64,000 bases of DNA from Tateyamaria sp. Alg231-49 (GCF_900143535.1 NZ_FRFA01000020.1:1-64000); one strand, 5' to 3'; positions 28,082 to 37,885 are shown, counted from the first letter of the stretch. The notes: a model not told the origin generated them from the letters alone. Made by a program: numbers and translations.

Positions 28082-29161
28082 ATGACCGCCATTGACCCAT
28101 CCGACCTTAAGGACGACGCACGTGAGGTCCGCCGCCAGCGTTTCTTTACCCGCATCAATACGGCGGACAAATGGTTTCAGGTTCTGGGCTTAGCGTGGCT
28201 GACGCCAGTTCTGCGAGCCGCCGCTGGCGACAACCCGCGCGCCCAAGGCAAAGAGATTTGGCGTCTGCTTGGCATTCCGTTACTTGCCATCGGCCTGTTT
28301 CTGGCGGCCTGGGCTGCGCTGGCCCCGACGGTCCAGACATCTTTGGGCGCTATCCCCGGCCCTGTGCAGGTGTGGGAGCAGGTCGGCAACCTAAACGATG
28401 ACGCCATTCGTGAACGCGAAAAAGAAGCAGCATTCTATGTCCGCCAGGATGAGCGCAATGCCAAGCTAATCGCTGAGGGGAAAGAGGACCGGGTCAAGGA
28501 ACGCATCTATACCGGTAAGCCGACCTATTATGATCAAATCTGGACCTCGATTAAGACGGTATTCTTCGGCTTTCTTCTTGCGTCAGTCATCGCGATTCCA
28601 CTGGGTATCGCGGCGGGCCTGAGCCCGATTGTGAGCGCGGCCATCAACCCGCTGATCCAGATTTTCAAACCCGTCTCACCACTGGCTTGGCTGCCGATCG
28701 TGACAATGGTTGTTTCTGCGACCTATGCGAGCGACGGCTGGTTCGCAAAATCGTTTCTCAACTCTGCCATCACGGTGACCTTGTGTTCGCTGTGGCCCAC
28801 ACTGATCAACACGACATTGGGTGTGTCGAGCATCGACAAAGACCTCGTCAGTGTCTCCAAAGTTCTGAAAATGAACACATGGACCAAGGTGACCAAACTG
28901 GTGCTGCCGTCGGCCCTGCCGCTAATCTTTACAGGCCTGCGTCTTTCCTTGGGTGTGGGTTGGATGGTTTTGATTGCCGCTGAGATGCTGGCGCAGAACC
29001 CCGGTCTGGGCAAATTCGTTTGGGACGAATTCCAGAACGGAAGTTCTCAAAGCCTCGCCAAGATCATGGTGGCTGTCTTTACCATCGGCATCATCGGCTT
29101 CCTCCTGGACCGTCTGATGTACGCCATCCAGTCCATGTTCACCTTCACGAACAACCGGTGA
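28082..29161 (+). CDS. nrtB: Nitrate ABC transporter permease NrtB
   Basis: The permease has 359 residues from the ATG at 28082, which has AGGAGA upstream; the frame further left lacks a ribosome site. A hydrophilic N-terminal region leads into one hydrophobic helix (ILLAIGLFLAAWAAL-like, residues about 60-80). A long soluble loop follows with charged residues (DDAIREREKEAAFYVRQDE), then the five-helix permease core with FLLASVIAIPLGIAAGLSP and GLRLSLGVGWMVLIAAEMLA. The loop around residues 100-150 is typical of proteobacterial NrtB proteins. It forms the membrane channel for NrtA and the tandem ATPase. Confidence 0.93.
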   Translation: MTAIDPSDLKDDAREVRRQRFFTRINTADKWFQVLGLAWLTPVLRAAAGDNPRAQGKEIWRLLGIPLLAIGLFLAAWAALAPTVQTSLGAIPGPVQVWEQVGNLNDDAIREREKEAAFYVRQDERNAKLIAEGKEDRVKERIYTGKPTYYDQIWTSIKTVFFGFLLASVIAIPLGIAAGLSPIVSAAINPLIQIFKPVSPLAWLPIVTMVVSATYASDGWFAKSFLNSAITVTLCSLWPTLINTTLGVSSIDKDLVSVSKVLKMNTWTKVTKLVLPSALPLIFTGLRLSLGVGWMVLIAAEMLAQNPGLGKFVWDEFQNGSSQSLAKIMVAVFTIGIIGFLLDRLMYAIQSMFTFTNNR

Positions 29162-29166
29162 CCGAC

Positions 29167-30864
29167 ATGATTGTTTTTGACAACGTTTCCAAATCTTACG
29201 GCTCGGGTACTCACCGCACGGACGTGCTGAAGAACATCAGCCTTAAGGTTCAGGAGGGTGAATTTCTTGTCCTGCTGGGTTTCTCAGGGTCAGGTAAGAC
29301 CACGCTGATCAACCTGATGGCCGGACTGGATACGCCGACATCCGGAGCTGTGACCTTTAAGGGTGCCCCTGTCACCGGCCCCGGCCCTGAACGCGGCGTG
29401 ATCTTTCAAAGCTATTCGCTGATGCCCTGGCTAACGGTAAACGGCAATGTGCGTCTGGCTGTGGACACAGTGCACGGTGGGTTGAGCAAGGCACAGCGCG
29501 CGGCAAAGGTTGATCACTATGTGAACATGGTTGGTCTGTCCCACGCTGCAACGCGCCGTCCAGCGGAACTGTCCGGTGGCATGCGTCAACGCGTTAACGT
29601 CGCCCGCGCCTTGGCCATGAACCCCGAAATGTTGCTGCTGGACGAGCCGTTGTCAGCCCTCGATGCCCTCACCCGCGCCAATCTTGCGGACGAGATCGAG
29701 CACATCTGGGAAGCGGACAAAAAGACCTGTGTGCTGATCACCAATGACGTCGATGAAGCTATTATTCTGGCCGACCGCATCATTGCGCTGAACCCGGACG
29801 GCACCTTGGGACAGGAATTCAAGGTTACGATCCCGCGCCCACGCGACCGGATGGAGATGAACCACAATGACGCCTTCAAGCGCCTGCGCGCGGATGTGAC
29901 CAAATACCTGATGGATGTGGGGATTGAGGCCAAGATCGAAGGCAGCAAGATACTGCCCGATGTGACCCCGATCCACGGTGTGCCAAATGCCGTTGTTGAT
30001 GCCCAAAAGGGCATGATCGAAAACCGGTTCCTCGATTTCTCGATGCTTCACAAGGTCTATCCGACCCCCAAGGGCCCACTGACCGTGGTTGAGGATTTCG
30101 ATCTGAAGATCAACAAGGGCGAATTCATTTCGCTGATCGGCCACTCGGGCTGTGGTAAGTCCACCGTGCTGACAATGGCTGCTGGTCTGAACGAGATTTC
30201 AAAGGGTGCGATCAAGTTGGATGGCCGTCACGTGGAAGGCGCGGATCCGGAACGCGCCGTCGTGTTTCAATCGCCCAATTTGTTCCCATGGCTTTCGGCC
30301 CGCGAAAATGTGGCGATTGGGGTGGATAAGGTTTACCCCTCTGCCAGCCGGGCTGAGCGGCAGGATGTTGTCGATTACTACCTTGAGCGGGTGGGCTTGG
30401 CCGACGCCATGGACAAGCAGGCTGACAGCCTGTCCAACGGGATGAAACAGCGTGTCGGCATTGCCCGCGCTTTTGCTCTTTCGCCCAAGTTGCTGTTGCT
30501 CGATGAACCATTTGGGATGCTCGACAGCCTCACCCGCTGGGAGTTGCAAGAGGTGCTGATGGAGGTGTGGTCCCGCACCAAGGTCACTGCCATTTGCGTC
30601 ACCCATGACGTAGACGAGGCGATTTTGCTGGCTGACCGCGTGGTGATGATGACCAACGGACCTCAAGCCACCATCGGCAAGATTGTGGACGTTGACCTGC
30701 CGCGCCCGCGCACGCGCAAGGCGCTGCTCGAGCACCCCGACTACTACAACTACCGGCAGGACGTGCTCGATTTCCTTGAGGAATACGAGCACGGGGCAAA
30801 ACCCAAGTCTCCGACATCTGGTGGTAGTCCCAAATCCAAACCTTCAGCGATAGCAGCGGAGTAA
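29167..30864 (+). CDS. Nitrate ABC transporter ATPase with two fused ABC domains (NrtC/NrtD-like)
   Basis: One 565-residue chain carries both ATPase domains. Domain 1, about residues 1-250, has Walker A GFSGSGKTT, signature LSGGMRQRV and Walker B MLLLDEPLSALD, but its switch position reads LITNDVDEAI, with Asn in place of the usual His. Domain 2, about residues 285-530, has Walker A GHSGCGKST, signature LSNGMKQRV and LLLLDEPFGMLD, with a normal CVTHDVDEAI. In cyanobacteria the two are separate proteins, NrtC and NrtD. The ATG at 29167 lies five bases after nrtB; the longer frame runs inside nrtB. Confidence 0.9.
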   Translation: MIVFDNVSKSYGSGTHRTDVLKNISLKVQEGEFLVLLGFSGSGKTTLINLMAGLDTPTSGAVTFKGAPVTGPGPERGVIFQSYSLMPWLTVNGNVRLAVDTVHGGLSKAQRAAKVDHYVNMVGLSHAATRRPAELSGGMRQRVNVARALAMNPEMLLLDEPLSALDALTRANLADEIEHIWEADKKTCVLITNDVDEAIILADRIIALNPDGTLGQEFKVTIPRPRDRMEMNHNDAFKRLRADVTKYLMDVGIEAKIEGSKILPDVTPIHGVPNAVVDAQKGMIENRFLDFSMLHKVYPTPKGPLTVVEDFDLKINKGEFISLIGHSGCGKSTVLTMAAGLNEISKGAIKLDGRHVEGADPERAVVFQSPNLFPWLSARENVAIGVDKVYPSASRAERQDVVDYYLERVGLADAMDKQADSLSNGMKQRVGIARAFALSPKLLLLDEPFGMLDSLTRWELQEVLMEVWSRTKVTAICVTHDVDEAILLADRVVMMTNGPQATIGKIVDVDLPRPRTRKALLEHPDYYNYRQDVLDFLEEYEHGAKPKSPTSGGSPKSKPSAIAAE

Positions 30865-30869
30865 GGTAA

Positions 30870-33302
30870 ATGTCTCAGAACATCATCGTCATTGGCGCAG
30901 GTATGGCCACAGGCCGCGCGTTGGAGCACCTGTTTGACTCAGACGCAGACGTGAACGTGACCCTGTTCAATGCAGAGCCTCGCGGGAACTATAACCGCAT
31001 CATGCTCTCTCCCGTTTTGGCAGGTGACAAGACATACCAAGAAATCGTGACCCACGACTCTGACTGGTACGCAGCCAATGGTGTAACCTGCCGCTTTGGC
31101 GAACGGGTCAAAGGAATTGACCGCACGGCCAAAACGGTAACTGCCGAGAACGGCGATGTGCTGCCCTACGACAAGCTGATCTTTGGCACGGGTTCAAACC
31201 CGTTCATGATCCCCCTGCCCGGGCACGATCTGGAAGGTGTTATTGCCTACCGCGATCTCGAAGACACCGAACGGATGATGGGCTTGGGTGCGGACAACAA
31301 GGTTGTCGTGATTGGCGGTGGTCTGCTGGGGCTAGAGGCCGCAGCAGGCATGGCCGCGCGCGGTGTCGACGTCACTGTCGTGCACATCATGGGCCACCTG
31401 ATGGAGCGCCAGTTGGACGAGGCCGCAGGCTATTTGCTGCGCAAAGCGTTGGTGGACAAGGGCATCAAAGTGATGTGTCAGGCGAATTCCAGTGAGATCC
31501 TTGGCACAAACGGAAGGGTGCGCGCCTTGTTGCTGGATGATGGCACGGAATTGCCTTGCGATCTGCTCGTGATGGCCGTGGGCATTCGCCCGAACGTTGC
31601 ATTGGCCAAAGAGGCTGGGTTGGCCGTCGGGCGCGGCATTCATGTCGATGACCAGATGGTGACCTCGGATGCTGATATTCTGGCCGTCGGGGAATGCGTC
31701 GAACATGAGGGCGCGATATTTGGCCTTGTCGCACCGCTCTATGATCAGGCGAAAGTCGCCGCACAGACCATTATGGGACAAGAGGCTGCGTTTGTTCAGA
31801 AAGAGTTGAGCACAAAGCTGAAGGTGACGGGGTGTGATCTGTTCAGTGCTGGAGATTTCGCCGATGGCGAGGGGCGCGAAGACATCGTGTTCCGTGATCC
31901 GGGGCGCGGCGTGTACCGCCGCCTTGTCATCGAAAACGACGTAGTTATCGGCGCGGTGATGTATGGCGACACGGCCGACAGCAATTGGTTCTTTGGCCTT
32001 ATTCGCGACAAGACCGACATTTCGGACATGCGCGAAACACTGATCTTTGGCCCCGCCTATCAGGGGGGTGCCCCCCTGGACCCGTTAGCGGCCGTTGCAG
32101 CCTTACCGCGTGATGCGGAAATCTGTGGCTGTAACGGCATTTGCAAAGGAACGATTGAAGATGCGATTGCGGGCGGCGCAACAGATTTAGGGGCCGTACG
32201 CTCTGTAACCAAGGCGTCGGGGTCCTGTGGGACCTGTACGGGATTGGTCGAACAGGTACTGGCCGTCACTTTGGGCGACGCGTTCGTGATGCCAACCGCG
32301 CAACCCATCTGCGGCTGTTGCGATCTGTCCCACGAGGACGTGCGGCGGATGATCAAGTCGCAAGAGCTCAAGTCCATGGCTGCGGTCTGGCAGGAGTGCG
32401 CGTGGAAAACCGTTGATGGCTGCCATGTGTGTCGCCCCGCGCTCAACTACTATCTGATTGCGGACTGGCCGTTGGAATATCTGGACGACCCGCAATCGCG
32501 GTTCATAAACGAGCGCAAACACGCAAACATCCAGAAAGACGGTACTTTTTCCGTTGTTCCCCGGATGTGGGGCGGCATCACCACTCCGGATGAGCTGCGC
32601 GCGATCGCAGATGCGGCGGACAAGTTTAACGTGCCAACCGTCAAGGTCACTGGCGGTCAGCGCATCGACCTGTTGGGCGTGAAGGGCGAGGATTTGCCCG
32701 CCATCTGGTCTGATCTGAACAACGCTGGCATGGTGTCTGGTCACGCTTATTCCAAAGGTCTGCGCACGGTCAAAACCTGTGTGGGCACGGATCACTGCCG
32801 CTTTGGAACGCAGGATTCAACTGGCCTTGGTATCAAACTTGAAAAAGCGCTGTGGGGCGCGTGGACGCCGCACAAACTGAAACTGGGCGTGTCTGGCTGT
32901 CCGCGAAACTGTGCCGAAGCCACGTGCAAGGACATCGGTATCGTCTGTGTCGACAGTGGCTATCAGATCGGAATCGGTGGCGCAGCGGGCATGGATGTGC
33001 GCGAAGTCGAGCGCCTAATTGACGTGCCGACAGAAGAAGAAACCATCGCGGTCATCAAGGCGATGTCACAGCTTTATCGTGAGAACGCCAAGTATCTTGA
33101 TCGCATCTACAAGTGGATGAACAAGGTGGGGCTCGAGTGGATACGAGAGCGTATTTCCGACCCCGAAGAGCGCGCGGCTTTGGTGGCACGGTTCGACCTG
33201 TCTCAGACCGTCTATCAAAAGGATCCATGGGCCGAACACGTTATCAAAAGAGCTGAAACTTATCAGCCGGTGGCGAACCTTACTCTGGAGGCCGCGGAAT
33301 GA
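30870..33302 (+). CDS. nirB: Assimilatory nitrite reductase large subunit NirB
   Basis: NirB, 810 residues, reduces nitrite to ammonium with NAD(P)H. The N-terminal FAD domain begins NIIVIGAGMATGRALEHLF, and the NADH-binding motif is VVVIGGGLLGLEAAAGMAA. Two BFD-like cysteine groups follow (CGCNGICKGTIEDAI with GSCGTCTGL, then CGCCDLSHEDV with CHVCRPAL). The C-terminal sirohaem domain holds the four cluster cysteines in CVGTDHCRFG and SGCPRNCAEATC. It starts six bases after the ATPase and overlaps nirD by four bases. Confidence 0.97.
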   Translation: MSQNIIVIGAGMATGRALEHLFDSDADVNVTLFNAEPRGNYNRIMLSPVLAGDKTYQEIVTHDSDWYAANGVTCRFGERVKGIDRTAKTVTAENGDVLPYDKLIFGTGSNPFMIPLPGHDLEGVIAYRDLEDTERMMGLGADNKVVVIGGGLLGLEAAAGMAARGVDVTVVHIMGHLMERQLDEAAGYLLRKALVDKGIKVMCQANSSEILGTNGRVRALLLDDGTELPCDLLVMAVGIRPNVALAKEAGLAVGRGIHVDDQMVTSDADILAVGECVEHEGAIFGLVAPLYDQAKVAAQTIMGQEAAFVQKELSTKLKVTGCDLFSAGDFADGEGREDIVFRDPGRGVYRRLVIENDVVIGAVMYGDTADSNWFFGLIRDKTDISDMRETLIFGPAYQGGAPLDPLAAVAALPRDAEICGCNGICKGTIEDAIAGGATDLGAVRSVTKASGSCGTCTGLVEQVLAVTLGDAFVMPTAQPICGCCDLSHEDVRRMIKSQELKSMAAVWQECAWKTVDGCHVCRPALNYYLIADWPLEYLDDPQSRFINERKHANIQKDGTFSVVPRMWGGITTPDELRAIADAADKFNVPTVKVTGGQRIDLLGVKGEDLPAIWSDLNNAGMVSGHAYSKGLRTVKTCVGTDHCRFGTQDSTGLGIKLEKALWGAWTPHKLKLGVSGCPRNCAEATCKDIGIVCVDSGYQIGIGGAAGMDVREVERLIDVPTEEETIAVIKAMSQLYRENAKYLDRIYKWMNKVGLEWIRERISDPEERAALVARFDLSQTVYQKDPWAEHVIKRAETYQPVANLTLEAAE

Positions 33303-33634
33303 GTGACTGGATTGATATTGCTGCCCTTTCTGACATCCCTTTGCGGGGTGCACGGGTTGTCAAAACGCGTGCAGGTTGTGTTGCAGTGTTTCGCACCGCC
33401 TCTGATCAGGTCTTTGCACTGGACAACACCTGCCCCCACAAGGCCGGGCCGTTGGCGGAGGGCATTGTGCATGGATCTGCGGTGACCTGCCCGCTCCATA
33501 ATTGGGTGATTTCGTTGGAAACGGGCCATGTTCAGGGCGCGGATGAGGGGGAGGTTGCCACCTACCCTGCCCGTGTCGAAGCCGGGCGCATCTTGTTGGA
33601 TGCTACCCGTTTGCGCAGTGAGCGAGCGGCATGA
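33299..33634 (+). CDS. nirD: Nitrite reductase small subunit NirD (Rieske type)
   Basis: NirD, 111 residues, is the small subunit of assimilatory nitrite reductase. It has the Rieske fold and keeps the four iron-sulfur ligands: CPHKAGPLAEG and, 18 residues later, CPLHNWVISLETG. The E. coli protein lacks these, so here the subunit may carry a real [2Fe-2S] cluster. The N-terminus DWIDIAALSDIPLRGARVV is usual. It overlaps nirB and nasA by four bases on each side. Confidence 0.94.
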   Translation: MSDWIDIAALSDIPLRGARVVKTRAGCVAVFRTASDQVFALDNTCPHKAGPLAEGIVHGSAVTCPLHNWVISLETGHVQGADEGEVATYPARVEAGRILLDATRLRSERAA

Positions 33635-36231
33635 GCACCTGCACAACCTGTCCATACTGCGGTGTAGGGTGTGGGGTGATCGCCTCGCCGGATGGCAAGA
33701 TAAAGGGTGATCCAGATCACCCCGCGAACTATGGACGGCTGTGCTCCAAAGGTTCGGCGCTTGGTGAGACGATTGACCTTGATGGGCGCCTTTTGGCCCC
33801 TCGCATCGGTGGTGAAGATGTGGATTGGGACAGTGCGATCAAGCTGGTCGCGCACCGATTTTCCGACGCCATTCGCGATCACGGGCCTGACAGCGTCGCC
33901 TTTTATGTCTCGGGCCAACTGCTGACCGAAGACTACTATGTCGCCAACAAGCTGATGAAGGGTTATATTGGATCGGCAAATATTGACACGAATTCAAGGC
34001 TTTGCATGGCTTCCAGCGTTGCCGGACATAAGCGCGCGTTCGGAAGTGACACGGTGCCAGGCACATATGAGGATCTCGAAGAAGCGGACCTGATCGTACT
34101 GGTGGGGTCGAACCTTGTGTGGTGCCACCCCGTCTTGCATCAACGCATCGCAGCAGCCAAGGCCGCGCGGCCGAATATGCGTGTGGTCAACGTCGATCCG
34201 CGCCGGACCGCGACGACGCAACTGGCCGATCTCCACCTGCAGATCGCCCCGGACGGAGACATTGCGCTGTTCAATGGGTTGCTTGCGCACATCACCGCAG
34301 AGGGGCATGTCGATGCCGCTTACATCGACGACCACGTGAATGGGTTTGGCGCAGCAGTTGCCGCGGCCGAGAGCAGTGATCCCCGTGACAGCGGGCTAAG
34401 CGCGGATGCGTTGGCCCAGTTTTATACACTGTGGGCGGGCACCGAGAAAGTGGTTACCGTCTATTCGCAGGGTGTCAATCAGTCCGCCTGCGGGTCTGAC
34501 AAAGTCAACGCAATCCTGAATTGTCATCTTGCAACCGGCCGCATCGGGCGGCCCGGCATGGGGCCGTTTTCAGTCACTGGCCAGCCCAACGCAATGGGTG
34601 GGCGTGAGGTGGGCGGGCTTGCCAACATGCTGGCCAATCATCTGGACATCGAAAATGCAGAGCATCGCGACACAGTGCAGGCGTTCTGGCGAAGCCCTAC
34701 AATTTGTACGGCTCCGGGCTTGAAGGCTGTGGATCTGTTTCAGGCCTGCGCCGAGGGCAAGATCAAAGCCTTGTGGGTTATGTCCACCAACCCTGCAGCC
34801 AGCTTGCCGGATGCGGCTGGCGTGGCTGAAGCGATTGGGCATGTCCCATTTACTGTGGTGTCGGACATCATGGTGCGCACGGATACTTGCGATCTTGCGG
34901 ACGTTCTGCTGCCCGCCGCAGGCTGGGGCGAAAAAAACGGCACCGTCACAAATTCTGAACGCCGCATCTCGCGCCAGCGCGCATTTCTGCCGGTGCCTGG
35001 CATGGTCCGTCCAGATTGGCAAATCATCTGCGATGTGGCCCGCAAGATGGGGTATGGCGCTGCCTTTGACTTTGACAGTCCTGCTGCTGTTTTTCGGGAA
35101 TACGCCGCATTGTCAGCGACAGTGACGCAGTTTGGGCGTGATTTTGATATCAGTGGGTTGGCTGACATATCCGACGCGGATTATGCGTCTTTTGCGCCAG
35201 CACAGTGGCCCATTCCAAACCAAAAAAGCGCCGGTGGACGTTTTTTTGAAGATGGCGGGTTTTATCACCCTGACGGACGCGCGCGCATGCTGCCGATTTC
35301 AGCGCCTTTGGCCCATGTCGCCAACGGATTTCAGCTGAACACCGGGCGTATTCGCGACCAATGGCACACGATGACCCGGACCGGGAAATCCGCACGCCTT
35401 GGCGCTCATATGGCCGAGCCATATGTCGAAGTGCACCCCGATGATGCCAAAAACCTGGAAGTTGGCGCGACTGAATTGATCGAGATTGAAGCGGTTGGCC
35501 ACCGCAGTCTGCTGCGCGCCCTTCCGACGGATCGGGTTTCCAAAGGCGCGCTGTTTGCCCCGATGCACTGGACTCGCCAGCGAAACGCGTCCGGTCCCGT
35601 AAATGCCGTGGTGCACACCCGCGTCGATCCGGTGTCAGGTCAGCCAGCCCTCAAATCAGGGCGCGTTTCGGCGCGCAGGTTTGATGCGGCTTGGTATGGA
35701 TTTGTCGCTTCTGCGCACCCCGTCCACCAATACGGGGCCTATTGCGCCGTCGCCCGCACAGCCACGGGCTGGCAGGCAGAAGTAGCTGATGGGCGACCTC
35801 TCAACGATGCACTCGCGACATTCAAAGTCCTTACATCAGTGCAGGGCGGCGAAATCAGCGAAATGAACGACAGAACGGCGGGGCTTGTCCGTATCGCACA
35901 TCGCGTTGAAGGCAAATTGAACGCGGTCATGTTCTGTGCGCCTGGCCCGGTCGCCGTGTCGAGGGCCCATGCCATCGCATTGATTGGGACTGAGGCTCAG
36001 GTGACGGACGCGCTGTCGGGGCGCGCGCGTGGCGCGGCCCTTGATCCCGGTGCAACCGTGTGCGCCTGCATGGGTGTTGGGCTAAATGACCTGCGCCGGG
36101 CTGTGGCGTCAGGGGCCACCAGTATTGACGCATTGAGTGCAGCAACAGGTGCAGGCACCAATTGCGGGGCCTGCCGCCCCGAGCTCGCCGGGCTTTTGCT
36201 GCCGGCCACAGACGCCATTGCCGCCGAGTAA
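33631..36231 (+). CDS. nasA: Assimilatory nitrate reductase catalytic subunit NasA
   Basis: NasA, 866 residues, is the cytoplasmic molybdenum enzyme that reduces nitrate to nitrite. The N-terminal [4Fe-4S] motif is CPYCGVGCGV (Cys7, 10, 14) with a fourth cysteine in GRLCSKG. Molybdopterin-binding segments include NTGRIRDQWHTMTRTGKS and GRIGRPGMGPFSVTGQPNAM. A C-terminal BFD-like domain with CACMGVGLNDLRRAV and NCGACRPELAG likely adds a [2Fe-2S] cluster for electron entry. No twin-arginine signal is present. It overlaps nirD, and cysG follows after 18 bases. Confidence 0.96.
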   Translation: MSTCTTCPYCGVGCGVIASPDGKIKGDPDHPANYGRLCSKGSALGETIDLDGRLLAPRIGGEDVDWDSAIKLVAHRFSDAIRDHGPDSVAFYVSGQLLTEDYYVANKLMKGYIGSANIDTNSRLCMASSVAGHKRAFGSDTVPGTYEDLEEADLIVLVGSNLVWCHPVLHQRIAAAKAARPNMRVVNVDPRRTATTQLADLHLQIAPDGDIALFNGLLAHITAEGHVDAAYIDDHVNGFGAAVAAAESSDPRDSGLSADALAQFYTLWAGTEKVVTVYSQGVNQSACGSDKVNAILNCHLATGRIGRPGMGPFSVTGQPNAMGGREVGGLANMLANHLDIENAEHRDTVQAFWRSPTICTAPGLKAVDLFQACAEGKIKALWVMSTNPAASLPDAAGVAEAIGHVPFTVVSDIMVRTDTCDLADVLLPAAGWGEKNGTVTNSERRISRQRAFLPVPGMVRPDWQIICDVARKMGYGAAFDFDSPAAVFREYAALSATVTQFGRDFDISGLADISDADYASFAPAQWPIPNQKSAGGRFFEDGGFYHPDGRARMLPISAPLAHVANGFQLNTGRIRDQWHTMTRTGKSARLGAHMAEPYVEVHPDDAKNLEVGATELIEIEAVGHRSLLRALPTDRVSKGALFAPMHWTRQRNASGPVNAVVHTRVDPVSGQPALKSGRVSARRFDAAWYGFVASAHPVHQYGAYCAVARTATGWQAEVADGRPLNDALATFKVLTSVQGGEISEMNDRTAGLVRIAHRVEGKLNAVMFCAPGPVAVSRAHAIALIGTEAQVTDALSGRARGAALDPGATVCACMGVGLNDLRRAVASGATSIDALSAATGAGTNCGACRPELAGLLLPATDAIAAE

Positions 36232-36249
36232 AACAGGAGCTTTGCCCCC

Positions 36250-37647
36250 ATGAAAACCTTTCCAATGTTCCTGAAGATGACGGGCCGTCGCGTTGTGATT
36301 GTGGGTGGCGGCGAACAGGCGGCGCAAAAGTGTCGGTTGATGCTAAAGACTGAGGCGCGGATCGAGGTGTTGGCTGACAGATTGGATGTCGAGTTGCACA
36401 GTCTGGCGCAGTCTGGGAAAATCACGTGGAGCCGGGCGTCCATCACGCCTGCTCAGTTTGCAGATGCGGCGTTGGTGTTTGTCGCCACGGGCTGTCCAGC
36501 GCAGGATACGTGCTTGCACATGCTGGCGAAGGCAGGTGGCGCAGTGGTGAATGTGGTCGACCAGCCTGAATTGTGCGACGCCATAACCCCATCGATCATT
36601 GACCGTGACCCGGTTGTCGTCGCCATCGGGACCGAAGGCACCGCGCCTGTTCTTGCCCGTCAGATCAAGACACGTTTGGAAGAGATGCTGGAGCCTCGCT
36701 TGGGCGATCTGGCCGCCCTTGCCGGTCGTTTACGGGGCTTTGCTGCCGCACGCCTCGGCCCACGGCAGCGTCGCGATTTGTGGGCTTGGGTTTTTGACGG
36801 GCCGTTACGTGATCAGCACAGCCAAGAGGGCGATGCCGCCGTCGCCGCGGCGATCAAGGCGGTCATCGCGTCCGGCAAAGTGCCTGAAAAGGCCCCCGCC
36901 CCTGTTGCGCTTGTGGGGGCAGGACCGGGCAGCAGTGACCTGATCACCTTGCGCGGCGTGCAGCGTCTGCAAGAAGCGGATGTGATCTTCTATGATCGGT
37001 TGGTTGATCCCGGCGTTCTGGAACTGGCCCGCAGGGATGCTGAACGGGTCTATGTTGGCAAAGAGCCGGGGTGCCACGCATGGCCGCAAGATCGGATCAA
37101 TAGCCTTGTCGTGTCCGCCGCCTTGCGCGGACAACGGGTTGTCCGATTGAAATGTGGGGACCCGGGTGTGTTTGCGCGAGGTGCCGAAGAAGCTGAGGCG
37201 CTTGCCGAGGCCGGGCTGGCTTACGAAATCGTGCCCGGTGTGACGGCAGCCAGCGGGGCGGCCGCCGCCGTGGGCGGTTTCCTGACCGAACGGGGCAAGA
37301 CCGACACACTGGTTCTGACCACTGGGCGCAAGGCGGAAGCGAATGAACGTCCCGACTGGGTTCAACACCTAAGCGCGCGCAGCAATGTCGCAGTCTACAT
37401 GGGCGTACAAAGTGCGGCGCAGATCACAGATGTCCTGCGCGAGGCTGGAATGGTCGATGACGTGCAAGTGACAGCGGTCAGCAACGCCCAGCGCGCAAAC
37501 CAAAAGGTGCTGGAATGTGCCGCCCCCGACTTGGTCGAACAGATTGCGCGGGCAGGCATTGTCAGCCCGGCAATCCTGTTTCTACGCCGCATGGATGACA
37601 TGCAAACGGCGACACGCCCGGCCCCTGTGGCACTGCGCGCTGTTTAG
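36250..37647 (+). CDS. cysG: Sirohaem synthase CysG
   Basis: CysG, 465 residues, makes the sirohaem needed by NirB. The N-terminal half (about 1-205) is the precorrin-2 dehydrogenase/ferrochelatase, with RRVVIVGGGEQAAQKCRLML. The C-terminal half is uroporphyrinogen III methyltransferase, with LVGAGPGSSDLITLRGVQRL, ADVIFYDRLVDPGVLELARR, LKCGDPGVFARGAEEAEAL and EIVPGVTAASGAAAAVG. The length matches E. coli CysG. CAGGAG precedes the ATG. As the last nas gene, it ties cofactor supply to nitrate use. Confidence 0.96.
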   Translation: MKTFPMFLKMTGRRVVIVGGGEQAAQKCRLMLKTEARIEVLADRLDVELHSLAQSGKITWSRASITPAQFADAALVFVATGCPAQDTCLHMLAKAGGAVVNVVDQPELCDAITPSIIDRDPVVVAIGTEGTAPVLARQIKTRLEEMLEPRLGDLAALAGRLRGFAAARLGPRQRRDLWAWVFDGPLRDQHSQEGDAAVAAAIKAVIASGKVPEKAPAPVALVGAGPGSSDLITLRGVQRLQEADVIFYDRLVDPGVLELARRDAERVYVGKEPGCHAWPQDRINSLVVSAALRGQRVVRLKCGDPGVFARGAEEAEALAEAGLAYEIVPGVTAASGAAAAVGGFLTERGKTDTLVLTTGRKAEANERPDWVQHLSARSNVAVYMGVQSAAQITDVLREAGMVDDVQVTAVSNAQRANQKVLECAAPDLVEQIARAGIVSPAILFLRRMDDMQTATRPAPVALRAV

Positions 37648-37869
37648 CGACAGACTTGCGGGCACCCCGGTCTAATCGGGTTGGCAAAGACGTGCTGATC
37701 GCGTGAAGCGATGCTCACACCCAAACCGATACGCGCATTGTCTTTCAAACGACGTCGCATATTCGATCGAGTTCGTGCGTTCGCAGTATGCAAATGTATG
37801 CCCAAAAACCTGTGACAGAACTGCATCGCTTGGTTGTCTGGTGGTTGTCTTGAATCACTTTGTTGCATA

Positions 37870-37885
37870 TTGATAGCGCTAACAA
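37870..37885. promoter_or_regulatory. LacI-type operator before the alpha-glucosidase gene
   Basis: TTGATAGCGCTAACAA is a 16-base palindrome with a central CG and one mismatched pair, the form bound by LacI-family repressors of sugar operons. It lies 43 bases before the alpha-glucosidase start, where a repressor would block transcription. A hairpin (AAAGGGCCC/GGGGCCTTT, 37884-37907, one mismatch) follows directly and may be part of the leader. No LacI-family gene is in the window. Confidence 0.75.

Noticed and set aside
27003-28100. Open frame of 365 codons on the minus strand
   Set aside because: It is antisense to nrtA and ends in the nrtA-nrtB gap. There is no ribosome site and no family motif.
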